A stretch of DNA of 64,000 nucleotides, taken from assembly GCA_937877625.1 (NCBI GenBank), contig CALFJG010000007.1, positions 8,549 through 72,548 of the forward strand, in the 5' to 3' direction. This document shows, in pieces, positions 54,244 to 62,950 of this stretch. Within the stretch, counting starts at the first letter, position 1; every line of letters starts with the position of its first letter. The stretch comes from an uncultured Prevotellaceae bacterium. Its GTDB lineage: Bacteria > Bacteroidota > Bacteroidia > Bacteroidales > Bacteroidaceae. The notes beneath the pieces were generated by a model that saw only the letters and a list, made by a program, of their open reading frames with translations, was not told the origin of the DNA and made no database searches. Both the position numbers and the translations under genes were made by a program.

Positions 54244-55722
54244 ATGTCCCACACACCCATCTGCGCCCTCGCCACAGGCAGCGGCGGAGCCATTGCCATA
54301 ATACGCATTAGCGGAGAAGGATGCATACCTATCGCCGACAAGATATTCCACTCCTACAACCATAGCCCACTCACCCACACCCCCGCCAACACCATTCGCC
54401 TCGGAGTCGTCGTAGCCACCGATGGTCAACAGATAGACGAAGCACTCTTCAGCATCTTCCAAGCACCACACTCCTACACCGGCGAAGACAGCGTAGAGAT
54501 AAGCCTCCACGCCTCACCCTACATCATCAACGAAACACTCCACACCCTCTGCGCCGCAGGATGCCGTATGGCCGAACCGGGCGAGTTCACACAGCGAGCC
54601 TTCCTCGCAGGAAAAATAGACCTCAGCCAAGCCGAAGCCGTAGCAGACCTCATCGCCGCCAACACTGCTGCAGCACACAAAGTTGCACTCAGCCAGTTGA
54701 AAGGCTCGTTCTCATCCAAACTATCCCGCCTGACAAACGACCTACAGCAAGCCTTAGCACTCCTTGAGTTAGAACTTGACTTTGACGAGCACGAAACTAT
54801 GGAGTTTGCCGACCGCAGCGAACTACGCACATTGATACAAAACGCCATTCAAAACGTCAGCGCACTCATAGATAGTTATGCCACAGGAAAGGCTCTGAAA
54901 TGGGGCGTACCCGTGGCCATCGTGGGCAAGACAAACGTTGGAAAAAGCACCTTGCTCAACCGACTGCTCCGACAAGAACGCGCCATCGTAAGCCCCATAC
55001 ACGGCACCACACGCGACACCATAGAAGACACCATCACACTGCACGGCGTACCTTTCCGCTTCATAGACACCGCAGGACTACGAAACACCAACGACACGGT
55101 GGAACAAATCGGTATCGCACGTACACACCAAGCCATAGAACGCGCACAAATTATACTCTACGTCTTTGACACCATACCCACCAACAAAGAAATAAACGAA
55201 ATCCGTAAAAAGACTGACGGGAAAGAAACAATCTTCATTCACAACAAGGCAGACCTTCTCGCGCAGCAACAATATCAAACAGAAAAAAAACAAGAAAATC
55301 CCAACGCAACACAAAATCCAACAGAAGTTAAACAAACAGGTTTCTCCGATGTATCACAAAACTCAACAAGTCTCCCCCACCCCCTCTCCCACGCACATCC
55401 CACTTCTGCCATATTTATCAGTGCAAAAAACGATACCGACCTCACACCATTAGAAGAAGCCATCTACCAAGCCGCACACCTACAACACTGGGATTCCACA
55501 GAAACCATCGTCACCAGTGCCCGCCACCACGAAGCACTCTGCCACGCCAACGAAGCACTCAAGCGAGCCGAGACAGCACTCGCACAGACCGATATAACTC
55601 CCGACCTTATTAGCGAAGAGCTACGCCTTGCCACCAACTATCTCGCAACAATCACCGGGCATACAATAACGCCCGAAACGACACTTCAACACCTCTTCTC
55701 CCATTTCTGCGTGGGAAAATAG
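54244..55722 (+). CDS. mnmE: tRNA modification GTPase MnmE
   Basis: With MnmG it modifies wobble uridines (5-carboxymethylaminomethyl). 492 residues, about 30-40 more than usual. The N-terminal folate-binding domain begins ICALATGSGGAIAIIRISG. The G domain has GKTNVGKSTLLNRLL (about 228), DTAGLRNTNDTVEQIG and NKADL; the last motif is followed by an unusual Gln/Asn/Ser/Pro-rich insert (about 345-385) before SAKND. The C-terminal CVGK carries the catalytic Cys-Gly-Lys. The 3' end and stop are intact, next to the integrated element. Confidence 0.95.
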   Translation: MSHTPICALATGSGGAIAIIRISGEGCIPIADKIFHSYNHSPLTHTPANTIRLGVVVATDGQQIDEALFSIFQAPHSYTGEDSVEISLHASPYIINETLHTLCAAGCRMAEPGEFTQRAFLAGKIDLSQAEAVADLIAANTAAAHKVALSQLKGSFSSKLSRLTNDLQQALALLELELDFDEHETMEFADRSELRTLIQNAIQNVSALIDSYATGKALKWGVPVAIVGKTNVGKSTLLNRLLRQERAIVSPIHGTTRDTIEDTITLHGVPFRFIDTAGLRNTNDTVEQIGIARTHQAIERAQIILYVFDTIPTNKEINEIRKKTDGKETIFIHNKADLLAQQQYQTEKKQENPNATQNPTEVKQTGFSDVSQNSTSLPHPLSHAHPTSAIFISAKNDTDLTPLEEAIYQAAHLQHWDSTETIVTSARHHEALCHANEALKRAETALAQTDITPDLISEELRLATNYLATITGHTITPETTLQHLFSHFCVGK

Positions 55723-55874
55723 TCTCAGATTTCTAAGAGCAAATAAGAATGACATTCTAACGGCATAACATCAGCATCCAATCAGCATAGATCCTTATGA
55801 AATCGGGATTTCCTGAGCAAAGACAATAAATTTCCTTTTCTGCCGTTATTATGTCAAGAATGTGCTATATTCGT

Positions 55875-55917
55875 GTTACTATTTTGTTACTCGGATTTTT
55901 CGGGTCACAAAAGTAAC
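55875..55917. repeat. Repeated GTTACT sites next to the integrase gene
   Basis: GTTACT occurs at 55875-55880 and 55886-55891 and in reverse complement at 55912-55917. Such short clustered repeats beside an integrase gene are candidate arm-type integrase-binding sites and may mark the left att region. Confidence 0.4.
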
Positions 55918-55949
55918 AAAAATGACATCGATACTCAACGCATCAGTAT

Positions 55950-57113
55950 ATGGCGAAAGAAAAGAAAATCAAAGAGCCGATTAAGGTCAGACAGAAACCT
56001 TTGCAGAACGGCAATATCAGTCTCTATCTTGATATATATAGAGACGGAAAGAGAACTTATGAGTTCCTGAAGCTCTATCTCATCCCTGAGCGTACCAAAG
56101 AGGATAAGGAGAAAAACCGACAGACAATGCAGCTCGCCAACTCCATCAAGTCAAAGAGGATTGTCGAAATGCAGAATGGCGAATACGGCTTCAAATCAGA
56201 ATTTGCTACCGATACCCTATTCTATCCCTATTATCGTGCCATGTGCCAAAAGAGGCTCGGAGCTGAGAGTCGGGGTAATTGGGGAAATTGGTTCTCGTGC
56301 TTGCATCATCTTCTAATCTATGATAAGAATGAGAAACTGACATTTGCGGACATCACTCAGGCATGGGTGCAGGGATTTCACGATTATCTCGAAAATGAGG
56401 CGGTTGCTTGGGCGCATGATTATCGCACTCGTATCAAAGACAAGCCTCTCGCCCGAAACTCTAAACTCAGTTACTTCAATAAGCTCAGGGCGTGTCTCAA
56501 TCAGGCTTTCGAGGATAGGATTATTCCTTTCAATCCTGCTCGCAATGTCGAGAATTTCAAAGCGGAGGAAGGAACGAGAATGTATCTCACCATCGATGAG
56601 GTGAGAAAGCTCGCTCAGACAGAATGTGAATATCCTCGCATCAAGGCTGCTTTTCTATTCTCGTGCCTGACAGGTCTCAGACGGAGCGACATTCTGAAAC
56701 TCACTTGGGGAGAGGTTCATCAACAAGGGGATTTCACCCGAATCATATTCAGGCAGAAAAAGACCCAGGGGCAGGAATATCTCGACATCACTCCACAGGC
56801 TGCGGAGCTGATGGGCGAAAGAGGAAAGCCGAATGAGCAGGTCTTTCAGGATATTCATTCTCCATCATGCACGAACAAGGCTATTCAGGAATGGGTATTG
56901 AGGGCAAAGATAGACAAGAAAATCACATTCCATTGCGGACGGCATACATTCGCCACAATGATGCTCGACCTCGGAACTGACATCTATACCGTGAGCAAGC
57001 TACTCGGTCATCGAGAGCTTACCACTACTCAGATATATGCAAAGGTGATGGATAAGAACAAGCAGAAAGCCGTTGCCAATATCCCGAATATCCTGCACAA
57101 AGATGAGGAATGA
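55950..57113 (+). CDS. int: Tyrosine recombinase (integrase)
   Basis: 387-residue site-specific recombinase. The N-terminal part holds an arm-binding region and a SAM-like core-binding domain (about 100-205). The catalytic domain has Arg in TGLRRSDILKL (about 244), the Lys region KKTQGQEYLDI, HCGRHTFATMM (about 327-337), GHRELTTTQIYAKV with His (about 353) and the nucleophile Tyr (about 363). It belongs to the Bacteroidota integrase group used by phages and conjugative elements. Two hairpins follow its stop codon. Confidence 0.93.
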   Translation: MAKEKKIKEPIKVRQKPLQNGNISLYLDIYRDGKRTYEFLKLYLIPERTKEDKEKNRQTMQLANSIKSKRIVEMQNGEYGFKSEFATDTLFYPYYRAMCQKRLGAESRGNWGNWFSCLHHLLIYDKNEKLTFADITQAWVQGFHDYLENEAVAWAHDYRTRIKDKPLARNSKLSYFNKLRACLNQAFEDRIIPFNPARNVENFKAEEGTRMYLTIDEVRKLAQTECEYPRIKAAFLFSCLTGLRRSDILKLTWGEVHQQGDFTRIIFRQKKTQGQEYLDITPQAAELMGERGKPNEQVFQDIHSPSCTNKAIQEWVLRAKIDKKITFHCGRHTFATMMLDLGTDIYTVSKLLGHRELTTTQIYAKVMDKNKQKAVANIPNILHKDEE

Positions 57114-57116
57114 CCT

Positions 57117-57181
57117 TTTTCGTGAGGTCACGAAAATGATAAGAGGGCAGTTGTTAAGTATTCCTTAATGACTGCCCTCTT
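57117..57181. terminator. Double hairpin between the integrase and lysogeny genes
   Basis: First hairpin: TTTTCGTGA-GG-TCACGAAAA (57117-57136), 9-bp stem. Second: AAGAGGGCAGT/ACTGCCCTCTT (57141-57151 and 57171-57181) with an inner TTAAG/CTTAA pair. They lie between convergent genes and can end transcription from both sides. Confidence 0.65.
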
Positions 57182-57185
57182 TCTG

Positions 57186-57449
57186 TTATCCGAACATTTC
57201 TCCGTTGCCTGTCATCAACCAATAGGATGAGACTCTGCAATCCCGAATGAGCGGAAGCATCCATCCGACCTCGAAGAAACCCCGATTGAGGTCTTTGCGC
57301 TGAGTATAGAAATGCGCTTTGTCGATATTATTATCTCGGCAGTAGTCGGCAACTTTCAGGAGCTTCATTTCCTTACACCGCTCGAAAGCCTGAAAGAAAC
57401 GCTCCATAATGCCGATAGTATTCTGACTATATACTCTCCGTCTGCTCAT
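57186..57449 (-). CDS. Small repressor-like DNA-binding protein
   Basis: 87 residues, not firmly recognised. A helix-rich middle (LKVADYCRDNNIDKAHFYTQRK) could be a helix-turn-helix, and the C-terminus WLMTGNGEMFG is very like WLVFGEGEMFNG at the end of the DNA-binding part of the repressor encoded at 58567. So this may be a second, minimal phage regulator or an antirepressor. It overlaps the preceding gene by 23 bp and ends the leftward lysogeny transcript. Confidence 0.5.
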   Translation of the reverse strand: MSRRRVYSQNTIGIMERFFQAFERCKEMKLLKVADYCRDNNIDKAHFYTQRKDLNRGFFEVGWMLPLIRDCRVSSYWLMTGNGEMFG

Positions 57450-57660
57450 CGTCTGTAAAGATTTGCTCGCTCAACCATAGAGCGGTGTCGTATAGATATT
57501 CTATTTCGCTCGTAGGCTCGTTATTCACTTTGCATCGGTCAAACTCTTTGCCTGTCTGCAAAAGAAGCTCTCTCGCCTTTCCTGAGAGGTTCTCATCGTG
57601 ATTGATTGCTGACTTCATCAAATCGATGGTGAAGAAAGATAGTTGCTTTATGGTGTCCAT
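57427..57660 (-). CDS. Small hypothetical phage protein
   Basis: 77 residues, soluble, acidic and helical (FTIDLMKSAINHDENLSGKA, EIEYLYDTALWLSEQIF). Not recognised. It is placed 5 bp after the lipoprotein gene and overlaps the next gene by 23 bp, so it is part of the same transcript. Confidence 0.5.
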   Translation of the reverse strand: MDTIKQLSFFTIDLMKSAINHDENLSGKARELLLQTGKEFDRCKVNNEPTSEIEYLYDTALWLSEQIFTDDEQTESI

Positions 57661-57665
57661 AGTCT

Positions 57666-58130
57666 TTATTCCTTATTATATATTATATCATCTAATTTGA
57701 ATGAGGTTGAACTGAGTTTAGTGATAGGATACATCTTGCTCACTCCGTAAGTCTCAGGATAGAGATACAATCTCGGCTGCGCTCCATCATAGGCGATAGT
57801 GATATTGTATTTCCAATGGTCGCTCGTCTCTAAGAGATGGTCATTGAAATAAGTCGAGAAATCGCACTCTCCATATATGAGAATCTCTTTCGTGATAGCA
57901 TTCTCCATCCATTCCTCTTTCTTCGGTGAGGAATATGGAGAAAATGTAATCTCGTGCGTTTCGGTGATGCCATCTGATTCGCTCACTTTCGAGCCTACGA
58001 ACTTGCCATTCAGAATTGAGACTATCTCGTTGGTCTCTTTCTGCTGATTATTCACTTTCGGCTCGTCATCATCTCCACCGCAAGAGATGAGACAGAGAGC
58101 TGCCATCATAAATAATAATGTCTTTTTCAT
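57666..58130 (-). CDS. Lipoprotein in the lysogeny operon
   Basis: 154-residue lipoprotein with lipobox LISC (Cys about 17) and an acidic GGDDDEP linker. The mature part has strands of a small beta-rich fold (ILNGKFVGSKV, HEITFSPY, KYNITIAYDG, SFKLDDIIYN), somewhat like lipocalin-like Bacteroidota proteins; no family is certain. Its start overlaps the repressor stop by 4 bp (ATGA), so it is translated with the repressor in lysogens. That position fits a superinfection-exclusion or host-change protein; this is inference. Confidence 0.65.
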   Translation of the reverse strand: MKKTLLFMMAALCLISCGGDDDEPKVNNQQKETNEIVSILNGKFVGSKVSESDGITETHEITFSPYSSPKKEEWMENAITKEILIYGECDFSTYFNDHLLETSDHWKYNITIAYDGAQPRLYLYPETYGVSKMYPITKLSSTSFKLDDIIYNKE

Positions 58131-58567
58131 ATCCTGTCTGCTATTCTATCGACAATCATAACAAGCCGTTGCGATTGCTCTTTATTTATATTGATAACCT
58201 CTGCAAGGAGTTTCCTCATCTCTGATACCTCCGTCAGAGCAAAGAGGATGGTTTTCTCACTCGTGCCGTTGCTGATATTGGAGGCATTCCCACCAACGGC
58301 AACATTATTGCCTCTCGATTCTTCGGGTACAGAGGGCGTTTCGGGGTGAGATTCTGAATCTCCGTTGAACATTTCTCCTTCTCCGAATACGAGCCACGTT
58401 TTGTTTACCTGAGGGAATTGCGCAATTATCTGAGCAACACCCTTAGAACCAATCGTGTTGCGGATGCTATTCACATAACCGTTAGACAATCCGCAAACTC
58501 TTTCAAATTCAGCCTTTGATAGACCGAGGGCAGCTATCAGCTGCATCATTCTTTCTTTCGTTTCCAT
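58127..58567 (-). CDS. CI-like phage repressor (helix-turn-helix)
   Basis: 146 residues. An N-terminal helix-turn-helix of the XRE/bacteriophage-CI type (MQLIAALGLSKAEFERVCGLSNGYVNSI, about 8-35; WLVFGEGEMF, about 60) precedes a Ser/Pro/Asn-rich linker and a C-terminal coiled coil (TEVSEMRKLLAEVININKEQ, about 112-131) that could form dimers or oligomers. It lacks a peptidase domain, so induction would not be by RecA self-cleavage. It is divergent from the early genes and coupled to the lipoprotein. Confidence 0.8.
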   Translation of the reverse strand: METKERMMQLIAALGLSKAEFERVCGLSNGYVNSIRNTIGSKGVAQIIAQFPQVNKTWLVFGEGEMFNGDSESHPETPSVPEESRGNNVAVGGNASNISNGTSEKTILFALTEVSEMRKLLAEVININKEQSQRLVMIVDRIADRI

Positions 58568-58618
58568 CTTATTGAATCCTTAAAAATCCTTAAATTAGAG
58601 CAAAAATCTCAGAAAAGT

Positions 58619-58650
58619 GTTGTTAGTCTAAGAGAAATGCTCTATCTTTG
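58619..58650 (+). promoter_or_regulatory. Early rightward promoter of the phage element
   Basis: GTTG (58619-58622) and TATCTTTG (58643-58650) with a 20-bp spacer match the Bacteroidota consensus. It lies in the 189-bp gap between the repressor and the first early gene, where the operators should be; I could not identify clear symmetric operators. Confidence 0.6.
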
Positions 58651-58756
58651 CAGTGCAATACTAAAAGTTATTGCCGCACTCGATGAAAATTTGGGTGCAA
58701 AGATAATAAAATAATGCCTAATAAGCATAAAGTATAACATTAAAAATAATTAAAGT

Positions 58757-58972
58757 ATGGCAGAAAAGACGTTTTTTGACCTCTACAGCGAGCAAAAGAG
58801 CAAGCCAACCCCTGCTCAGGAGTTCGTTTCTGAGGTAGCAAGAATCACTCGCAGGACTGAAACGACCGTCCGAATGTGGCTATCGGGTCAACAGACTCCC
58901 GATGCACTCGCTCAAAGCATCATCGCCGACCATTTCGGAGTAAATGCTGACTCTTTATTTCCTAAACGCTAA
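58757..58972 (+). CDS. Small early phage DNA-binding protein
   Basis: 71 residues. The stretch PAQEFVSEVARITRRTETTVRMWLSGQQTPDAL (helix-turn-helix core about 18-50) suggests a Cro-like or replication-type DNA-binding protein. First gene of the rightward transcript, opposite the repressor. Not assigned to a family. Confidence 0.55.
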   Translation: MAEKTFFDLYSEQKSKPTPAQEFVSEVARITRRTETTVRMWLSGQQTPDALAQSIIADHFGVNADSLFPKR

Positions 58973-59006
58973 CGTGTGGATTTCAACGCAACAAAAATCA
59001 TCTACA

Positions 59007-59243
59007 ATGGAAAAACAAGAAATCAAGAAAATGCGTATCACGGCAAAATGTGGTCGCACGGAGAAAATCCTGACATTTCCTATTCCTGCTGAGTGGGAGG
59101 AATGGATGAGAGAATTATCTGCCAAGAGAGCAGATGCAATCGCCAACGGAGAAATGCCAACCTCAGAGACTACATTTGAGGTCGATGGTCTCCGTGCAAT
59201 GAGTATCAAAATCAATATCTTCAAATTCGGAGAAAATTTCTAA
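59007..59243 (+). CDS. Small hypothetical phage protein
   Basis: 78 residues; ATG at 59007 (MEKQEIKKM). It contains strands MRITAKCGRTEKILTFPIP and a Trp-rich helix (AEWEEWMRELSAKRADAI). Unknown function. It lies in tight order with the flanking small genes. Confidence 0.5.
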   Translation: MEKQEIKKMRITAKCGRTEKILTFPIPAEWEEWMRELSAKRADAIANGEMPTSETTFEVDGLRAMSIKINIFKFGENF

Positions 59244-59255
59244 GGAGGCAAGATT

Positions 59256-59492
59256 ATGAAAAAAGCATTATTAAACTATCGCTATTACGTGATGATGATA
59301 GTCGGTTTCGTGGCTATTCTCGGAGTAATCAGCATACCCAATGAAGAATTGCCAATAATGAAATGGACACTCGCTCTATTACTCTCCAAAGGTATCGGTT
59401 TAGGTGCAGGATATGGTCTTTATAAGCTCGTTGCCTACTGGGAGTCTAAAAACCTCGTGCCTGAACTATCTAAAATGATTGAGGAGGAATGA
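59256..59492 (+). CDS. Small two-helix membrane protein
   Basis: 78 residues with membrane segments at about 11-31 and 38-58 and a charged C-terminal tail (LSKMIEEE). A very strong ribosome-binding site (AGGAGG, 7 bp before the ATG) is unusual for this phylum, where Shine-Dalgarno sites are weak. Function unknown. Confidence 0.55.
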   Translation: MKKALLNYRYYVMMIVGFVAILGVISIPNEELPIMKWTLALLLSKGIGLGAGYGLYKLVAYWESKNLVPELSKMIEEE

Positions 59493-59776
59493 TGATGAGT
59501 GCAGATGAAAGACTTGAACGAATCGAGAGGCTCATCCTCATTCAATCGAAAGAGGCTCTAACTGTCTCAGAGGTTGCTCTGATGCTCGGTCTCTCTGAAA
59601 GCAGAGTCCGACATCTGACGAGCGAGAAAGAACTTCCCTATTACAAGCAGGGCAAGAATACCTATTTCAAGAAGTCTGAGATTGAGCATTGGATGCTCAA
59701 AGATAGAGTGCCTACCAATCAGGAAATCAAGGCTCAGGCTACGACCCATGTAGTGATTAACCATCCAAAGTTTTAA
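59489..59776 (+). CDS. Helix-turn-helix (excisionase-like) protein
   Basis: 95 residues with a MerR-like HTH_17 motif (ALTVSEVALMLGLSESRVRHL then ELPYYKQGKNTYFKKSEIEHWML), as in excisionases and small phage regulators. Its ATG at 59489 overlaps the preceding stop (ATGA). Two further in-frame Met codons follow. Confidence 0.7.
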   Translation: MMMSADERLERIERLILIQSKEALTVSEVALMLGLSESRVRHLTSEKELPYYKQGKNTYFKKSEIEHWMLKDRVPTNQEIKAQATTHVVINHPKF

Positions 59777-59779
59777 GTT

Positions 59780-60013
59780 ATGAATGATAATCAGAATCTC
59801 GAATCATCCGAAAGTCAGAATAAGCGGATTTTCGCTCACCTGATGGACGGCAAGCGGATTACGAGTCTCGAAGCTCTGAAACTCTTTGGTTGTATGCGCC
59901 TCGCATCTCGTATCAGCGATATTCGGAGAGACCATCCCGAAGTAAACATCAAGGTCGATAGGATTGAGACAGCGACCAAAAAGAAAGTGGCTCAGTATTA
60001 TGTTTCACAATAA
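59780..60013 (+). CDS. Helix-turn-helix domain protein
   Basis: 77 residues. The pattern IFAHLMDGKRITSLEALKLF...RLASRISDIRRDHPEV is typical of the short HTH proteins common in Bacteroidota phages and mobile elements (HTH_39-like). It is placed 3 bp behind the previous gene and 12 bp before the Rad50-like gene. Confidence 0.65.
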   Translation: MNDNQNLESSESQNKRIFAHLMDGKRITSLEALKLFGCMRLASRISDIRRDHPEVNIKVDRIETATKKKVAQYYVSQ

Positions 60014-60025
60014 ATTCAACGCAAG

Positions 60026-61972
60026 ATGAAAAAGGTAATTATCAAACGGCTCTCCCTTCTGAATTTCAAAGGTCTCAGAGAGTTTCAAATCGAGTTCAGC
60101 GACTCGATGACGAGCGTTCTCGGAAAGAACGGCTCAGGAAAGACAACTATCTTCGATGCTTTCACTTGGCTCTTATTCGGCAAGGATAGCGAGGATAGAA
60201 AGAGTTTCAATATCAAGACCCTCGATGCTCAGGGTGTGGCTATTCCTCGCATCCCCCACGAGGTATCGGCTATCCTGACGGTCGATGACGAGGAAATATC
60301 CCTCTGTCGCCGTTACTCTGAGAAATGGCAGAAGAAACGTGGTTCTGCTACTGAGGAATTCACAGGGCATGAAGAAGAAAGGCTCTATAATGATGTTCCT
60401 ATGTCTGTCAAGGAATGGGGAGAGAAAATCATCTCTATATGCTCAGAGCAGGTCTTCAAGTTCATCACCAATCCTCTCTATTTCTCCGCTCAGAAAACCG
60501 ACACTCAGAGAGCGATGCTTTTCAGGATGGCAGGAACTATCAGCGATGAGGAGATAGCCGCAGGAAACGCAGACTTTATGGATTTACTCGCCAAGCTGAC
60601 AGGCAAGTCGATGGAAGAGTACAAGCGAGAAATTGCAGCCAAGAAACGCCGTATAAAGGCAGAGATTGACGGCATCCCTGAGCGTATCGATGAACGCAAG
60701 CGAGATATGCCTGAAGCTGAGAATTGGCTTTTGCTTGAAGCCGATTTGGAGGCTAAGAAGTCAGAGCTTGAAAAGGTAGAGAAATCTATCTCCGACAAAT
60801 CTCAGGCATATAGCGAGGCGAGCAAGGCTAAACTCGAAATCGCTAAGAAAGAGTTTGACCTAAGACAGAGACTCCTCAATCGTGAGCATGAGATTAAGCA
60901 ATCCGTCCTGAAAGAATATAACGAGCAATCCTCTCAGCAATCAGAACTTCGCCGTCAGGTAGAGTCCGCTCAGGCAGAACTCGGTCGGGTGCAGTCCGAA
61001 ATGACACGCTATCAGCGTGATTTGGAGGCAATGCAGCAGAAACGCTCTGCCCTCATCGCTGAGTGGAAAGAAATCAATGCTCGCACTCTCCAATTCAATC
61101 AGGATGAGTTTGTATGCCCGACCTGCAAGCGACCTCTCGATATAGATGACATCGAGCGAAAGCAGAGCGAAATGACAGAGAATTTCAATACTCGCAAAGC
61201 CAACGACCTTGCAGAGAACAACCGCAAAGGACAGGCGAACAAGAAAGCGATGGATGAAACCATGTCTCCCGTCAAGAAATGCGAGGAGCGTATCTCTGAA
61301 CTCAGTACGAAGATTGAGAGTCTGAAAGCCAATCCTCTCTATACATCTGAAATGAAAGAGCCTGATGCAACACCGACCATCGAGGCGGATGCAGAGCGAA
61401 AGAAAATCCTCAATCAGATTGCGGAGGTCAAGGCAGAACTCGACAAGCCGAATGAGGCACCCGATACCTCAGAACTGACAGAGCAGAAGAAATCTATCAT
61501 ATCAGAGATAGATATTATCAAGGCAAAGCTCGCCAAGAAAGAGACCATCGAGCGCAATGAGGCTCGTATCAAAGAACTTGAAAAGCAGCTCAGGGAGCAG
61601 AGTGAGGAATTGGCTCAGTTAGAGGGCATCGAGTTCACGATGGCAGCATTCTCGAAAGCTCGCATCGAGGCGGTTGAGAATCGTATCAACGGACTTTTCT
61701 CTATCGTCAAGTTCAAGATGTTCGAGCAGCAAATCAACGGCGGCGAGGTCGAGACCTGCGAGGCTACCGTGAACGGAGTGCCTTACTCAGACCTGAACAA
61801 CGCCATGACTATCAATGCAGGACTTGACATCATCAACGCAATCTGCAAGTCTGAGGGCGTGACCGCTCCAATCTTCATTGATAATGCAGAGAGCGTGAAT
61901 GAGCTGCTGCATACCCAATCGCAAATGATACGTCTCGTTGTCACCGATGACGAAACGCTCAGAGTTCAATAA
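60026..61972 (+). CDS. Rad50/SbcC-like ATPase
   Basis: 648 residues. Walker A GKNGSGKTT (about 33-41) near the start, long coiled coils (about 220-350 and 385-530) around a zinc hook CPTC (about 363), and Walker B-like PIFIDNAES (about 615) near the end. This is the layout of SMC-like DNA-end-binding ATPases, shorter than SbcC. No Mre11/SbcD partner is next to it; instead recT and an MBL-fold gene follow on the same strand. It probably tethers and processes DNA ends for phage recombination; this is inference. Confidence 0.8.
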   Translation: MKKVIIKRLSLLNFKGLREFQIEFSDSMTSVLGKNGSGKTTIFDAFTWLLFGKDSEDRKSFNIKTLDAQGVAIPRIPHEVSAILTVDDEEISLCRRYSEKWQKKRGSATEEFTGHEEERLYNDVPMSVKEWGEKIISICSEQVFKFITNPLYFSAQKTDTQRAMLFRMAGTISDEEIAAGNADFMDLLAKLTGKSMEEYKREIAAKKRRIKAEIDGIPERIDERKRDMPEAENWLLLEADLEAKKSELEKVEKSISDKSQAYSEASKAKLEIAKKEFDLRQRLLNREHEIKQSVLKEYNEQSSQQSELRRQVESAQAELGRVQSEMTRYQRDLEAMQQKRSALIAEWKEINARTLQFNQDEFVCPTCKRPLDIDDIERKQSEMTENFNTRKANDLAENNRKGQANKKAMDETMSPVKKCEERISELSTKIESLKANPLYTSEMKEPDATPTIEADAERKKILNQIAEVKAELDKPNEAPDTSELTEQKKSIISEIDIIKAKLAKKETIERNEARIKELEKQLREQSEELAQLEGIEFTMAAFSKARIEAVENRINGLFSIVKFKMFEQQINGGEVETCEATVNGVPYSDLNNAMTINAGLDIINAICKSEGVTAPIFIDNAESVNELLHTQSQMIRLVVTDDETLRVQ

Positions 61973-62007
61973 TCTATTTTATTCACAATTCAAAATTTCA
62001 ACGCATT

Positions 62008-62931
62008 ATGGCAAATGAAATCCAAAAGCAGGAGCGACCTATCGACCTGATGAAGTCGGTTATCAATGCTCCATCCGTCCAAGAGCAGTTTCAGAACGCT
62101 CTCGGCGACCATAAAGATGCTTTCGTGGCATCGCTCATCGACCTCTTTACAGGCGACAAGGCTTTGCAGACCTGCAAGCCTGCTCTCGTGATTGCAGAGG
62201 CTCTCAGAGCTGCAACCCTGAGACTTCCTCTCAATAAGGCTCTCGGCTTCGCCTACATCATCGTATTCAATAACTCGGTTAAGAATCCCGATGGCTCGTG
62301 GTCGAAAGTTCCTACACCTACATTCGTGCCTGGCTACAAGGGATATATCCAACTCGCCATGCGCACAGGTCAGTATCGCACCATCAATGCCGATTTCGTT
62401 TACGAGGGCGAGATGAGAAAGGTGTCTAAGCTCACAGGTGAAATCGCTCTCGATGGAGAAAAGAAATCTGATAAGATAATCGGCTATTTCTGCTATTTCG
62501 AGTTGCTTAACGGCTTCAATAAGACCCTCTTTGTGAGTGTCGAGAATATGGCTGCTTATGCTCTGAGATATTCTCCATCGTTCAAGGGTAGCAAGAAACC
62601 GAGTGCAGAGACTCTCATCAAGCTCGCTCAGGCAAACCAGCCATCAAGCAAGGTCGGTTGGGAGGGCAATTTCAACGACATGGCGTTAAAGACCGTCATC
62701 CGCCGTTTGCTCTCGAAATACGGCTATCTCTCTGTCGAGATGCAGAACGCTCTCTCTAAGGATGTCGAGGATTCTCAGATGAGCCGAAACGACCTTATCA
62801 GCGAGAATGCGAATGGTCAGGCAATCGAACTCGATACCGCTCAATACGAGGAAGTCGATACAGAGACAGGCGAAATCAAAGAATCAGAAGCAGCTCCTGC
62901 TGAGAATGCAGAAGAAGTTCCAAGTTACTAA
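62008..62931 (+). CDS. recT: RecT-family single-strand annealing protein
   Basis: 307 residues. RecT signatures are present: RLPLNKALGFAYIIVF (about 72-87), FVPGYKGYIQLAMRTGQYR (about 109), VYEGEM and FNDMALKTVIRRLLSKYG (about 222). The Asp/Glu-rich tail (about 270-307) is typical. It anneals complementary single strands and mediates phage recombination; it usually partners with an exonuclease such as RecE. Confidence 0.93.
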   Translation: MANEIQKQERPIDLMKSVINAPSVQEQFQNALGDHKDAFVASLIDLFTGDKALQTCKPALVIAEALRAATLRLPLNKALGFAYIIVFNNSVKNPDGSWSKVPTPTFVPGYKGYIQLAMRTGQYRTINADFVYEGEMRKVSKLTGEIALDGEKKSDKIIGYFCYFELLNGFNKTLFVSVENMAAYALRYSPSFKGSKKPSAETLIKLAQANQPSSKVGWEGNFNDMALKTVIRRLLSKYGYLSVEMQNALSKDVEDSQMSRNDLISENANGQAIELDTAQYEEVDTETGEIKESEAAPAENAEEVPSY

Positions 62932-62950
62932 TATCTAAATCAGACAGGGA

